NCBI GenBank assembly: GCA_016712285.1
Contig: JADJRK010000001.1
Coordinates: forward strand, 1,674,001 to 1,738,000
Direction of reading: 5' to 3'
Origin: Planctomycetota bacterium
GTDB taxonomy: Bacteria > Planctomycetota > UBA8742 > UBA2392
Length of the DNA stretch: 64,000 nt
Shown: positions 52,396 through 61,393 of the stretch, in pieces
Position numbering within the stretch: the first letter of the stretch is position 1
How the letters are laid out: every line of letters starts with the position of its first letter
The notes under the pieces: model-generated
The model's input: only the letters and a program-made list of their open reading frames with translations
Told to the model about the DNA's origin: nothing
Databases searched by the model: none
Made by a program: the position numbers and the translations under genes

Positions 52396-53154
52396 CTAGC
52401 TTCTCTCGCCGACGTGAATTGCCATCGTCCCCAAATTCAGCTTGCGGTACCGCACTTTGGCAAAGCCAGCTTGCTCCATGCGCTGCTTCAGGGCGTCGGC
52501 GTTCGGGAACAACTGGATGCTGTCGGCAAGATAGCTGTACGCCTTGTGGCTGCTGCGCGTGAGCCGGTTGCCGACCCAGGGCACGACGCGGTTGATGTAC
52601 CAGTTCGCGAAGCGGCCGATCACCCCGCGCGCGGGTGTGGCTTCAAGAATCGCGACGCGGCCGCCGGGCCTCAGCACACGGGCCAGTTCGCGCAACCCGG
52701 CGTCAATGTCTTGAAAGTTGCGTACGCCATAGCCGACGCTGACCACGTCAAAACTCGCGTCGGCAAACGGCAGCCGCAACGCGTCGGCGATGCACAGCGG
52801 CATGGCGATGCCGGCTTTGGCGGCCTTTTGCGCCGTGAGCTCTACCATTTCGGGCGTGAAGTCGCTGGCGGTGACGCCGGCGGGCGACGGCTTTGCGAAT
52901 GCGAACATGAGAGCCAGGTCGCCGGTGCCGCAGCACACGTCAAGCACGCGCTCGCCGCCGGTCAGCCCGGCCATCTTCACAGTGCGCCGGCGCCATGCCT
53001 GGTCGCGGCCGCCCGAGATGATGCGATTCAGCAGGTCATAGCGCCCGGCAATACCGGCAAACATAGCGCGCACCGCTGGCCCGCGCTGCTGGTCACGAGG
53101 GTCCACGGCAGAATCGCCGCGCAACTTGGGTTCAGGTTCAGTGGCTGTGCCCAT
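52396..53154 (-). CDS. ubiE: Demethylmenaquinone/ubiquinone methyltransferase
   Basis: A 252-residue SAM-dependent methyltransferase for quinone synthesis. Motifs are AGRYDLLNRIISGGRDQAWRR, the SAM loop VCCGTGDLALMF, and GYGVRNFQDIDAGLRELARVLRPGGR. The start ATG at 53154 was chosen; an upstream ATG at 53262 would overlap the terminator after rpsI. No other quinone genes are near; menaquinone or ubiquinone cannot be decided. Confidence 0.93.
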   Translation of the reverse strand: MGTATEPEPKLRGDSAVDPRDQQRGPAVRAMFAGIAGRYDLLNRIISGGRDQAWRRRTVKMAGLTGGERVLDVCCGTGDLALMFAFAKPSPAGVTASDFTPEMVELTAQKAAKAGIAMPLCIADALRLPFADASFDVVSVGYGVRNFQDIDAGLRELARVLRPGGRVAILEATPARGVIGRFANWYINRVVPWVGNRLTRSSHKAYSYLADSIQLFPNADALKQRMEQAGFAKVRYRKLNLGTMAIHVGERS

Positions 53155-53192
53155 GATTGGATCGTCGATACTGCCCGGCGGGCAGTCAAAGC

Positions 53193-53222
53193 AAAAGCCC
53201 CGGCGCGGTGGCCGGGGCTTTT
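53193..53222 (-). terminator. Terminator after rplM-rpsI
   Basis: A perfect 12-bp stem (AAAAGCCCCGGC/GCCGGGGCTTTT) with a 6-nt loop; it ends in TTTTGCTTTG on the reverse strand. Confidence 0.9.
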
Positions 53223-53236
53223 TGAATTGCGGAGCG

Positions 53237-53638
53237 TTAGCGCTTGCTGAACTGGGTGCCACGGCGCGCGCCGCGCAGGCCGTACTTCTTGCGCTCTTTC
53301 ATGCGGCTGTCGCGCGTGAGCAGGTCGTGCTCTTTGAGCTTGGGCTCAAGTTCCTTGTTTACCTTGATCAGCGCGCGGCTGATGCCGAGGCGAACTGCCT
53401 CAGCCTGCGCACCAACGCCGCCGCCGTGCACGTTGGCGAACACGTCGAACTTGTCGTTCAGGTCGGTGACCTTGAACGGCTTGCGAATGCTGTTGCGCTG
53501 CATCACGGCGACAAAAAACTCATCGGCGTCGCGCTTGTTGATCGTGATCTTGCCGGTGCCGGTGCGGATACGAACGCGGGCGACCGCAGTCTTGCGGCGG
53601 CCCAGGCCCCAGGTGTGGTCATTGTCTGCCATGTGCAT
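53237..53638 (-). CDS. rpsI: 30S ribosomal protein S9
   Basis: A 133-residue S9. The GLGRRKTAVARVRI start, GGGVGAQAEAVRLGISRALI core and RRGTQFSKR end are diagnostic. The C-terminal arm reaches the decoding site. It is the second gene of the conserved rplM-rpsI pair, 33 bp after rplM. Confidence 0.97.
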   Translation of the reverse strand: MHMADNDHTWGLGRRKTAVARVRIRTGTGKITINKRDADEFFVAVMQRNSIRKPFKVTDLNDKFDVFANVHGGGVGAQAEAVRLGISRALIKVNKELEPKLKEHDLLTRDSRMKERKKYGLRGARRGTQFSKR

Positions 53639-53671
53639 ACCCTCGTGCGCGCCGTGGCGCGTGCTTGCCTG

Positions 53672-54145
53672 TTACGACTCGAGTGAAGCCTTGCGCCCGT
53701 ACTTCACCACATACGGCTGCGGCTTCTGGGCGACGTGCGGGTGCTCGGCGCCTTCATAAATCTTGAGCTTGCCGAGCATTTTGCGGCCCAGCTTGTTCTT
53801 GGGCAGCATGCGGCGGACGGCAAGGCGCAGCACCTTCTCGGGGTTCTTTTCAATGACCTGTTCGAACGTGCGAAGCTTGCGACCGCCCGGGTAGCCCGAC
53901 CAGTCCTGATACATCTTCTGCTTGTTCTTCTTGCCGGTCACGACCAGCTTGCCGGCGTTGGTCACCACGACAAAGTCGCCGGTGTCCACGTGCGCCGTGT
54001 AGGTTGCCTTGTGCTTGCCCATCAGCATCACGGCAATCTTGTTCGCCATGCGGCCGAGAATCTGGCCGGTTGCGTCGATCACGTGCCAATCGGCTTTGAC
54101 ATCTACCGCCTTGGCGACCCAGGTCTTCTGTGAGAGTGCTACCAT
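53672..54145 (-). CDS. rplM: 50S ribosomal protein L13
   Basis: A 157-residue L13. Core phrases are WHVIDATGQILGRMANKIAVMLMGKHKATYTAHVDTGDFVVV and GRKMLGKLKIYEGAEHPHVAQKP. The ATG at 54145 gives normal length; a longer reading upstream is not supported. It is the first gene of the pair with rpsI. Confidence 0.97.
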   Translation of the reverse strand: MVALSQKTWVAKAVDVKADWHVIDATGQILGRMANKIAVMLMGKHKATYTAHVDTGDFVVVTNAGKLVVTGKKNKQKMYQDWSGYPGGRKLRTFEQVIEKNPEKVLRLAVRRMLPKNKLGRKMLGKLKIYEGAEHPHVAQKPQPYVVKYGRKASLES

Positions 54146-54306
54146 TGCTGCCTCGCTTGCCCACAAACACAATGCCCCCGCTCGCAGGCGGAGGGGCGAG
54201 GAAGATAACAGCGCGGGGTACCCTGTCAACAGGGCGGGAGCTATTGTAGCGAACGCATTCTGTTGGTTAGCTGTACGAACCCTCTTGGCAGACGCCAAGG
54301 TCGCAC

Positions 54307-54978
54307 ATGAAGTTTGATGCCCGTGTCATGGGCGTTCCGAACCACCTCGCGAACGCTCGAAAGTACCTTTCCAAGGCGGACTTCGCCCTGGAACAGGCCA
54401 AAATCAAAGCCGCCGAAAACCGGCTGCTGGAGAAGTTGCCCGACCAGAAGCGGGCGATTTCTGACATGTTCAAGCGCAAGTTGGACTGCATTACGCACTT
54501 CCGTTGCGAGCGATTCAACTTTCTGGAGCCGCTGCAACAGTTCGCCACGTTCATCGACGGCACGTCGCCCGAAGAAGTCATCCAGGAAAACGCCTGGACG
54601 GGTGCTCTGCATATCGTGCTGATGGGCCAGAACGACTGCATGGTCGTGCCATTCGATTTCAGCGTGCCGTTCGAGACCCGCGTGGAAGGCCGCACGCACC
54701 CCTACGTGCTGTGTTCAAGCCAGCGCATGAAAAAAGAACTCGACATGCTCGACGAGTACGTTGCCGTTGAGCACACCATGGGCATCCGGCAGTTCGACGC
54801 GTTCGTGGATCTGCGCCGACAGGACATGGAAAAGTTTGAAAAGAACGAAGGCGTCGGCCGCCGTTTCTGGGCCAAGTGGGGCGTGATGGCCCTACGCGGC
54901 ATGGTCGAGCGCAGCGTGCGGGCCTCCGTGCCCATCTTTGTCGATCCACAGTTCGGCGAAGTTCCGGCAACTGTCTAG
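54307..54978 (+). CDS. Uncharacterised protein
   Basis: A 223-residue soluble protein without a signal peptide. It opens MKFDARVMGVPNHLANARKYL, has a helical start (AKIKAAENRLLEKL), and then mixed strands (ALHIVLMGQNDCMVVPFDFSVPFETRVEG). The C-terminus is helical and charged (DMEKFEKNEGVGRRFW). No family is recognised. The composition is that of an ordinary cytosolic protein. It diverges from rplM. Confidence 0.6.
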   Translation: MKFDARVMGVPNHLANARKYLSKADFALEQAKIKAAENRLLEKLPDQKRAISDMFKRKLDCITHFRCERFNFLEPLQQFATFIDGTSPEEVIQENAWTGALHIVLMGQNDCMVVPFDFSVPFETRVEGRTHPYVLCSSQRMKKELDMLDEYVAVEHTMGIRQFDAFVDLRRQDMEKFEKNEGVGRRFWAKWGVMALRGMVERSVRASVPIFVDPQFGEVPATV

Positions 54979-54983
54979 CGTGT

Positions 54984-55052
54984 TGCGGGCTTCCAGCCCG
55001 CACGTGTAGCAGCCGTCTCTGCTGCTACTGCGTTGCGGCCGTCCCGGCCGCA
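54984..55052. repeat. Twin GC hairpins
   Basis: Two hairpins with the same plan lie 32 bp apart: TGCGGGCT/AGCCCGCA (54984-55002) and TGCGGCCG/CGGCCGCA (55034-55052), both with loop TCC. They follow the 54307 gene and may end its transcript, or may be members of a dispersed repeat. Confidence 0.7.
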
Positions 55053-55242
55053 GGCGTTGCCAGCCGGCGGCAACTTTCGTTCATATTCTGAACGATTTGC
55101 CGACCCATCCAATCACTTTCGCCGCACCACGCAACACGCGTATGCTGCTTATCCGTATATACTTACAACGTGATGCACTGGCACAAACTCCCTATTGGCA
55201 CGAACCAAGCATGTCACCGGTTACCCAGAACCGGAGCTCAAC

Positions 55243-56622
55243 ATGCTCAGTCCCCAGCGCTCACTCGCACTCTGCCTATTCCTGATTGGACTCATCGTCG
55301 CCGGCTGTGGCAACAGCGGCGGCTCAACTTCCACCGTTCCCGTCGGGCCTGGCGGGGGCGGCTCGGGCGGTGGTGGTGGCGGAACCAATACTCCGCCCAC
55401 CATCACCTCCAGCCCATCGCTCGCCGGCACGGTCGGCACCGCATATCTCTACCAGGCCACCGCCAGCGACGCCCAAGGCGACCCGATGACCTGGTCGCTG
55501 TCAGCCCAGCCTGCGGGCATGACCGTCAACGGCAGCGGCGCCGTCAACTGGACGCCGACGTCTGCCGGCAACTTCAGCGTGACCCTGCTTTGCGGCGACG
55601 GCCAGGCCAGCGACACACAAAGCTGGACCATCGTCGTCGCCAGCCAGGGCGGCGGCGGAGGGCTGCCCGCCAGCGTAACACTCACTGATATGGGGCAACT
55701 TCCGAACGGGATGCTGGTGCTGAGCGACATGGTTGAGTTCGACGGCAAGCTGTACATTGCCGCCTCACAGGCGCCGCTGGCCAGCCCCTTCGGCGCGGGC
55801 ATCTACTACTTCAATGGCAGCAGCATCCAGACCGCACGCTACGACTCGGGCAGCCAGGGCTACCTGCGCACCAAGGTCTATAACAACAAGCTTTACGTGC
55901 CCGACGGCGACCCCAACGGCCTGGCACCCGGGTACGTGTACGAGTTCAGCCCGGGCAGCACGGTACCGTTGCAGACCAGCGTGACCGGCGCCGTGCACAA
56001 CTTCGACGTGGTCCAGTTCGGCGGCCAGCTTTACGTCAGCGGCAGCAACAACAGCGGCCAGAGCACCCTGCACCGCTACAACACAAGCACCAGCGTTTGG
56101 GACCAGGTCAGCACCGGCAGCTACTCGCGCCTCAAGTACATGGGCGTGCTCGACAACAAAATCTGGTGCAGCAAGACCACACAAAGCGGTGTGGATGGCG
56201 TCTGGATTGAGGGAAACATGACCCAGAGCGGCTTTGTCGCAAGCACCAGCGGCGGCAATCTGATCCCGTGCATCGAAGAGATCGACAGCAAGCTGTACAT
56301 GGTGCTGTGGGGCCAGTCGGGCGTGTTCAATTTCATCGTGAACCCGGGCAGCACGACCACAGCTATTACCGGCGTCACCGGCATCATGTGGGACATCATC
56401 AAGCACACCGACGGCAACTACTACATGGTCTCGTGGGACGGCACCAACGACCGCATCTACGGCAGCACGGACGGCGTGGCGTTCACACAGCTCTACAGCG
56501 TCGCCGGCAGCAAGTTCGGACAGCCGGGCAGCAACGCCGACGGCCGGCCAAGCATCGCCAGCTACAACGGTAAGGTGTACGTCGGCAGCAGCACCAACGG
56601 CCGGCTGTATCGCCTGGACTGA
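55243..56622 (+). CDS. Lipoprotein with Ig-like/cadherin-like domain and propeller-like repeats
   Basis: A 459-residue lipoprotein (LIVAGC, Cys22) with a Gly-rich linker. Residues about 47-135 form an Ig-like fold of the putative He_PIG/cadherin-like type (PPTITSSPSLAGTVGTAYLYQATASDAQGD). Residues about 155-455 hold repeated strands (FDGKLYIAAS, YNNKLYVPDG, FGGQLYVSGS, LDNKIWCS), the look of a beta-propeller. GGAG precedes the ATG. It is probably a surface-exposed binding protein; the ligand is unknown. Confidence 0.75.
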   Translation: MLSPQRSLALCLFLIGLIVAGCGNSGGSTSTVPVGPGGGGSGGGGGGTNTPPTITSSPSLAGTVGTAYLYQATASDAQGDPMTWSLSAQPAGMTVNGSGAVNWTPTSAGNFSVTLLCGDGQASDTQSWTIVVASQGGGGGLPASVTLTDMGQLPNGMLVLSDMVEFDGKLYIAASQAPLASPFGAGIYYFNGSSIQTARYDSGSQGYLRTKVYNNKLYVPDGDPNGLAPGYVYEFSPGSTVPLQTSVTGAVHNFDVVQFGGQLYVSGSNNSGQSTLHRYNTSTSVWDQVSTGSYSRLKYMGVLDNKIWCSKTTQSGVDGVWIEGNMTQSGFVASTSGGNLIPCIEEIDSKLYMVLWGQSGVFNFIVNPGSTTTAITGVTGIMWDIIKHTDGNYYMVSWDGTNDRIYGSTDGVAFTQLYSVAGSKFGQPGSNADGRPSIASYNGKVYVGSSTNGRLYRLD

Positions 56623-56646
56623 ACAGAAGAGGATTCGGGGCAATGA

Positions 56647-56671
56647 GAACCCCGGGCTTGTCCCGGGGTTC
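56647..56671. terminator. Bidirectional terminator
   Basis: A perfect 10-bp stem (GAACCCCGGG/CCCGGGGTTC) with a 5-nt loop is followed by TGGTTTTG. It sits between convergent genes. Confidence 0.85.
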
Positions 56672-56716
56672 TGGTTTTGACGGCGGTGGCCGCCAAGAAC
56701 CGTCAAGTAAGCAACC

Positions 56717-57160
56717 CTATCGCTTTGCGCCGACGAACTGGATGCGCACTTCCCCTACCATCGCCCCCTTCATGGGTTTGCCGGTGGCGGGGTCGATCGG
56801 TTTGAGTTTCTTGAGCAGTTCCGGGTCCACCTGCACATCATAGATGCGGCCGCTTTCGGTGCAGACAAAGTGCTGGTGCGGCTCAAGTGTCGCGTCAAAG
56901 CGGCGCAGGCCGTCGCTGCTGGTCAGCGACGTGATCACCCCAGCTTCTGCCAGCTTGTCGAGGTTCTGGTAAACCGTCGCGCGGCCGATGCGTCGGCCCT
57001 GCGCGCCAAGCCTTGCCGCAAGCTCGTCGGCAGTCGGGTGGTCGCACGTGGCGTCGAGCGACTCCAATATCGCAACCCGGGCCGCGGTCGGGCGCAAACC
57101 TGCCCGGGCGATCCTGTGCACTGCGGACTTGTCTGCGCGCTGACTCATCATCTTTGCCAT
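56717..57160 (-). CDS. Fur/PerR family transcriptional regulator
   Basis: A 147-residue metal-dependent repressor. The winged-helix region has GLRPTAARVAILESL and GRATVYQNLDKLAEAGVI; the dimer domain begins with EPHQHFVCTESGRIYDV. The usual HxHxICxxC structural-zinc cysteine pair is reduced to one cysteine (FVCTESG), and no C-terminal CxxC is present. This suggests a PerR-like or zinc-free variant. Target genes are unknown; sodB is one possible candidate in the window. Confidence 0.88.
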   Translation of the reverse strand: MAKMMSQRADKSAVHRIARAGLRPTAARVAILESLDATCDHPTADELAARLGAQGRRIGRATVYQNLDKLAEAGVITSLTSSDGLRRFDATLEPHQHFVCTESGRIYDVQVDPELLKKLKPIDPATGKPMKGAMVGEVRIQFVGAKR

Positions 57161-57180
57161 GTCAATGTTAACAGCGCGGC

Positions 57181-58737
57181 CTACCCGTCACCATCCCGCA
57201 GCGTGGCCTCAAACTTGAACAAGTCAGGCCGCCGATCACGTCGGGGACGCACGCTACCCGTGTTGATGGCTTCCTGCAGGGCCTCAAAGTCAAGGTCGGT
57301 GGTGATCACGGTTTCGATGTTCGGGCTGGCTTCCACCAGCACGCCGTCGCGGGCAAACGCGAAGTCGCTGGGCGAAAGCACAGCCGACTGCGCGTACTGG
57401 ATGTCCATGTTTTCGACATCGGGCAGATTTCCCACTGTGCCGCTCATGACCATGTACACTTGATTCTCCACCGCACGGGCCTGGCAGCAGTAGCGCACCC
57501 GCAGGTAGGCCTGCCGATCGTCGGTGCAGAAGGGCACGAAGATCACCTCGGCCCCTTGGTCGCACAAGTAGCGCGCGGCCTCAGGAAACTCGCTGTCATA
57601 GCACACTAGTATTCCCACCCGCGCCTTGGGAGTGTCGAATACCTTCAGGGTGTGCCCGCCGGCAATGCCCCAGCTTCGGCGCTCGTTGGGCGTAATGTGG
57701 ATCTTGGGCTGGCGATGGATGGTGCCGTCGGGCAGGTACAGCGACGCGACATTGCGGGTTTCGTTGCGGTACCTGATCGGGTGCGTGCCGCCGACGATGC
57801 TGATCTGGAACTCGTGAGCCAGCGACGTGAACAGCTTGTCAACCTGCGGCGTCAGGGTCGTCAGCTTGCGGATCGACTCCAGCGGCGTCTTGAGCCGCAG
57901 GTACGACATCAGTTGCGCTGTCAGCAGTTCAGGAAAGCACACGAAGTCGCTGTCGTATGCCTTTGCGACATCCACGAAGTAGCGAACCTGCTGTTTGAAG
58001 CCGTCGAAACCGGCAATCCGCCGCAGTTGGTACTGCACGCTGCTGACCCGTATCGCACGAGGCTTGCGCAGCCGCGCGTTGTAATCGGGGTTAATCCATT
58101 CCAGAAACGTCCCGAAGTTCTTGCTTAGTGGATCGCGCAGGTAGTTGGGCATCACCTTCTTGAGCACAAAGCCCTGCTTCAACTGAAAGCTAAGCACGGG
58201 GTCGCCCAGTTCGCCGGCTTCAACCTTGCGCGCATACTCATCGGCACTCATGGCCTTGGCGTGTTCGTGGTAGTCGTGCAGCCGCCCGCCCAGCACGATG
58301 CGGCGCAGGTTCAGCTTCTGGCACATCGCGCGGCGCCATTCGTACATCAGCTTGGCAAGGCCGTTGCCGCGCCAGTCGGGGTGAACGTTGACGTCGGCGC
58401 CGTACAGCGTGTCGCCGTAGGGGTCGTGGTTGTAAAACATGCCGCCGTCGGTGATGCCGGCCCATGTGTGGTCGCGGTACGGGTCGCGCCCAAGGCTGAC
58501 AATCAGGCTGCTGCATGAGGCCACGGCCTTTCCGCCTGCGATGATCACACCCTGGCCTTCAGGAAACATACGCAGGTGGGCTTCAAGGTTGCGACGGCTC
58601 CAGACCACGCCGTCTTCAGCCAGCGTCGGGTAGGCATCGGTATTGAGCTGCACGAGTGCATCAATGTCAGCAATGGTGGCTTGCCGCACGACATAACTGG
58701 CGCCGCTTCTGCCCGACTTTCTAGCTTTCGCAGCCAC
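57181..58737 (-). CDS. Fused GNAT acetyltransferase and nitrilase-family hydrolase
   Basis: A 518-residue bifunctional protein. Residues about 15-215 are a GNAT domain (HPDWRGNGLAKLMYEWRR). Residues about 230-500 form a carbon-nitrogen hydrolase domain. Its catalytic triad is seen as Glu in VCFPELL, Lys in RQPKIHITPNE and Cys in ILVCYDSEFPEAARYL. This fusion is known as a single annotated family; its substrate is unknown, perhaps an amide made or released together with acyl transfer. The Fur-like gene lies 20 bp downstream and may be in the same transcript. Confidence 0.9.
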   Translation of the reverse strand: MAAKARKSGRSGASYVVRQATIADIDALVQLNTDAYPTLAEDGVVWSRRNLEAHLRMFPEGQGVIIAGGKAVASCSSLIVSLGRDPYRDHTWAGITDGGMFYNHDPYGDTLYGADVNVHPDWRGNGLAKLMYEWRRAMCQKLNLRRIVLGGRLHDYHEHAKAMSADEYARKVEAGELGDPVLSFQLKQGFVLKKVMPNYLRDPLSKNFGTFLEWINPDYNARLRKPRAIRVSSVQYQLRRIAGFDGFKQQVRYFVDVAKAYDSDFVCFPELLTAQLMSYLRLKTPLESIRKLTTLTPQVDKLFTSLAHEFQISIVGGTHPIRYRNETRNVASLYLPDGTIHRQPKIHITPNERRSWGIAGGHTLKVFDTPKARVGILVCYDSEFPEAARYLCDQGAEVIFVPFCTDDRQAYLRVRYCCQARAVENQVYMVMSGTVGNLPDVENMDIQYAQSAVLSPSDFAFARDGVLVEASPNIETVITTDLDFEALQEAINTGSVRPRRDRRPDLFKFEATLRDGDG

Positions 58738-58909
58738 ATGTCCTCCTTAGACGGGTCCCCTCGCACACTACCCGTTCGACTACGCGTGTGAAGTATTGGC
58801 AGGCGCGAAACGGGGCCACAATTGCCTTCCGTGGTGCTGGTTCCTAACGTATTAGGGCTGGGTCGCCTTGGTGGATGGCTTTGTCTGCCGTTGGATCACG
58901 GAGAAGAAT

Positions 58910-59929
58910 ATGCGATTGCTGCTGTTGCCTGCCCTGCTGCTGGCCTGTGTGCCGCTTGCTGCGCAGGAAGTGAAAGTCGGCGACGACGTTGCCGAGTTCA
59001 GCCCGCGCAACTGGATCAACCCGCCCGCATTCGGCTCGTTCGAAGAGCTGCGCGGCGACGTCATCATGATCAAGGCGTGGGGCAAGAACTGAGGTCCCTG
59101 CATCCGGCAGTTGCCGGCGATGAACGAGTACCACGAGAAACCGGGCCTTCACGTCGTCACGCTCTACGCGCAAGTCCACAAGCTCGAAGAAATCGAAGAG
59201 CTAGTTACCAAACACGAAATCAAATACCCCATCGCCATGGACGCCTTCTGGGACGCTGGATACCAGGCGCCCGGCTTACCCAAGATGTGGATCATCGGCG
59301 CCGACGGCAAAGTCAAGTTCGCCGGCATGAGCGGCTATTCCAAAGTCCTCGACGAAGAGTTGGCCAAAGTCAAGTACCCCGGCCTTGCCAAAGACAAAGT
59401 CCACTCTGCGCTTGAACCCGCCGCCAAGCTGTTTGTCGCCGGCAAGTACGCCGAAGCCCACAAGGCCGCCGAAACCCTGTACGACGAAACCGACGACGAA
59501 GCAGTCGAAGAAGACGCGTCGTACATCATGAAGCGTATTGAGGCACTGTTGAACACGCTGTCCGTCCGGGCCGAGACCGCGGAAGCCATGAAAGACTACG
59601 CGTTGGCCATGAAGTGCTGGGAACAGCTTGCAGCGTTCAAGGGTCTCGACGACGCCGAAGAAGCGCCTGAGCGCCTGAAGAAACTTCAGGGCAGCGACGA
59701 CGTGAAGAAAGAGATTGCTGCCAAACGCGCCCTGCTGGCCGAGATGCTGCTGCTTGATCTGGGGTATGCCGAAATCGACGCCACCGACGCCGAGCAGGTC
59801 AAGAAGTTCCGCGAGAAGTGCCTTGAGACCTACAAGAAGTTTGCAGCCGACAACAAGGGCACCGGCGCCGCTGAACGCGCCAACGAACTGATCGGAATTT
59901 TCAAAGAGTTGCTGGGCATCAAGGACTGA
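58910..59929 (+). CDS. Secreted TlpA/redoxin-like selenoprotein with UxxC active site
   Basis: 339 residues if UGA at 59090-59092 is selenocysteine. The upstream part (58910-59089) and downstream part are in the same frame. A signal peptide (about 1-18) leads to a redoxin domain, with Sec61-G-P-C64 replacing CxxC at the expected place (IMIKAWGKN-Sec-GPC). The domain continues with HVVTLYAQVHK, PGLPKMWIIGADGKVKFAG. The helical C-terminal domain (residues about 160-335) is shared with the next gene. The ATG follows GGAG. A perfect SECIS-type hairpin begins nine bases after the UGA. Without Sec decoding only 60 residues are made. Probably a periplasmic thiol/selenol oxidoreductase. Confidence 0.93.
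59101..59122 (+). promoter_or_regulatory. SECIS element of the UxxC selenoprotein
   Basis: A hairpin of CCGGC/GCCGG with apical loop AGTT, extended by CAT/ATG across a 2-nt bulge. The loop starts 17 nt after the UGA, which matches the bacterial SECIS position, and has the GU expected for SelB binding. Confidence 0.85.
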
Positions 59930-59945
59930 AGCGAACACCAAGAGG

Positions 59946-59970
59946 CAACCCGGCGGCTTGCGCCGGGTTG
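59946..59970 (+). terminator. Terminator after the UxxC selenoprotein
   Basis: A 10-bp stem (CAACCCGGCG/CGCCGGGTTG) with a 5-nt loop, followed by TTTCATT. Confidence 0.85.
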
Positions 59971-60003
59971 TTTCATTACGGGCCCGCGCAAACTACTGTG
60001 GGG

Positions 60004-60143
60004 CCGGAAAAGGGGTCTGGCTCCGGAGCGAAGCGGAGGTGCCTGACCCCCTTTTCCGGGCCGAGCGAAGCGAAGGTGCCTGACCTCGGGTAAATGGGGT
60101 CTGGCTCCGCAGCGAAGCGAAGGTGCCTGACCCCATTTACCCG
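60004..60143. repeat. Pair of REP-like hairpin repeats
   Basis: Two long imperfect hairpins: 60004-60059 (arms CCGGAAAAGGGGTC / GACCCCCTTTTCCGG) and 60087-60143 (arms CGGGTAAATGGGGTC / GACCCCATTTACCCG). Both share an inner core TGGCTCCG...AGCGAAGCG...AGGTGCCT; a partial third core lies between them. The arms differ but the cores match, as in REP elements mobilised by RAYT transposases. No transposase is near. Confidence 0.85.
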
Positions 60144-60172
60144 CCACTGCGTTAGAGAACACGGAGCAAACC

Positions 60173-61219
60173 ATGACTCGACTGCTGCTGATTGCGTTGC
60201 TGTGCGCGCCATTGTGCGCGCAGGTCAAGGTCGGCGACGACGCGCCGGACTTTTCGCCGCGCAACTGGATCAACCCGCCAACTTTCAACTCGTTTGACGA
60301 GCTTGCAGGCGACGTCATTCTGCTGAAAGCATGGGGCATCAACTGCACAGGCAGCATGAGCCAGCTGGACGCCACCAACAAGCTCGCGCAGACGCCGGGC
60401 CTGCATGTTGTGACGTTCTATGCGCAGACCCACAAGCTTGAGCAGATTGAAGCCGTCGTGAAATCCAACAACATCACGTACCCGATTGCGCTGGACGAGA
60501 CGCCGTGGCTTGCCGGCTATGACGCGCCGGACCTGCCCAAGGTCTGGATCATCGGCACCGACGGCAAAATCAAGTTCGCGGGCACCGACAGCTTCGACGA
60601 CGTGCTCAAGGCCGAACTCGCAATGGTCAAGTACCCTGGCCTGGGCAAGCAAAGCATCGCCAAGGGCCTTGAGCCCGCAGCCAAGCTGTTCGTCGCCGGT
60701 AAGTACAAAGAAGCCTACGCCGCCGCCGAAAAGATGTTCGACGAAACCGACGACGAAGCTGAAGAAGACGACGCCGACTGGATCATGAAGCGCATTGACG
60801 GGCGCATCAATACGCTCAGCGTGCGCGCAGCCACTTCGGAAGTCCTGAAAGAGTACGCGCTGGCCATGCGCTGCTGGGAAGAGCTTGCGCGCTACAAGGG
60901 TCTCGACGACGCCGAAGAGGCACCCGCGCGCCTGAAGAAACTCCAGGAAAACGCCGACGTGAAGAAAGAGATTGCGGCGCGCCGCAGCCTGCTTGTGCTG
61001 ATGTGCGACCTGGACGTCGAGTTTCAGGTTCTGGACGACAGCGAGCCCGCGACGGTCAAGATTTTCCGCGAGAAGTGCCTCAAGGCCTACCAGGAATTCT
61101 CCTCAGCCAACAAAGGCACCGGCGCCGCAGACCGCGCCGATGAGTTGGTCAAAGCGTTCAAGCAGTTGTTAGGGATACCCGAAGAGCCCGCGAAACAAGA
61201 GCCACCGACGAAAGACTAA
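60173..61219 (+). CDS. Secreted redoxin-like protein, Cys paralogue with CTGS
   Basis: A 348-residue exported protein (signal peptide about 1-16), a clear paralogue of the UxxC selenoprotein along its whole length (FSPRNWINPP, DLPKVWIIGTDGKIKFAG, GLDDAEEAPARLKKLQ). The active site reads C58-T-G-S61, so it has the attacking cysteine but no resolving cysteine. That fits a different chemistry, for example mixed-disulfide or peroxide reduction. GGAG precedes the ATG. It lies 243 bp after its paralogue, beyond a terminator and two REP-like hairpins, so it is a separate unit. It may serve when selenium is scarce (inference). Confidence 0.88.
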   Translation: MTRLLLIALLCAPLCAQVKVGDDAPDFSPRNWINPPTFNSFDELAGDVILLKAWGINCTGSMSQLDATNKLAQTPGLHVVTFYAQTHKLEQIEAVVKSNNITYPIALDETPWLAGYDAPDLPKVWIIGTDGKIKFAGTDSFDDVLKAELAMVKYPGLGKQSIAKGLEPAAKLFVAGKYKEAYAAAEKMFDETDDEAEEDDADWIMKRIDGRINTLSVRAATSEVLKEYALAMRCWEELARYKGLDDAEEAPARLKKLQENADVKKEIAARRSLLVLMCDLDVEFQVLDDSEPATVKIFREKCLKAYQEFSSANKGTGAADRADELVKAFKQLLGIPEEPAKQEPPTKD

Positions 61220-61393
61220 TTCGCTCAAGTGCTGTGGCCTGCCGCCTTTACGGCAGAGTCCCCACGTCCGGGTCAATTTGTGGCGGGCGGAACTTTCGCG
61301 TTGCCGGCTGGGTCCATGTAGTCTAGCTGTTGTTTGATCCACTCAAAGAAACCGCCAAGGCGGGTTCCGTTTGTGACTACCCAGGAGACCTGA

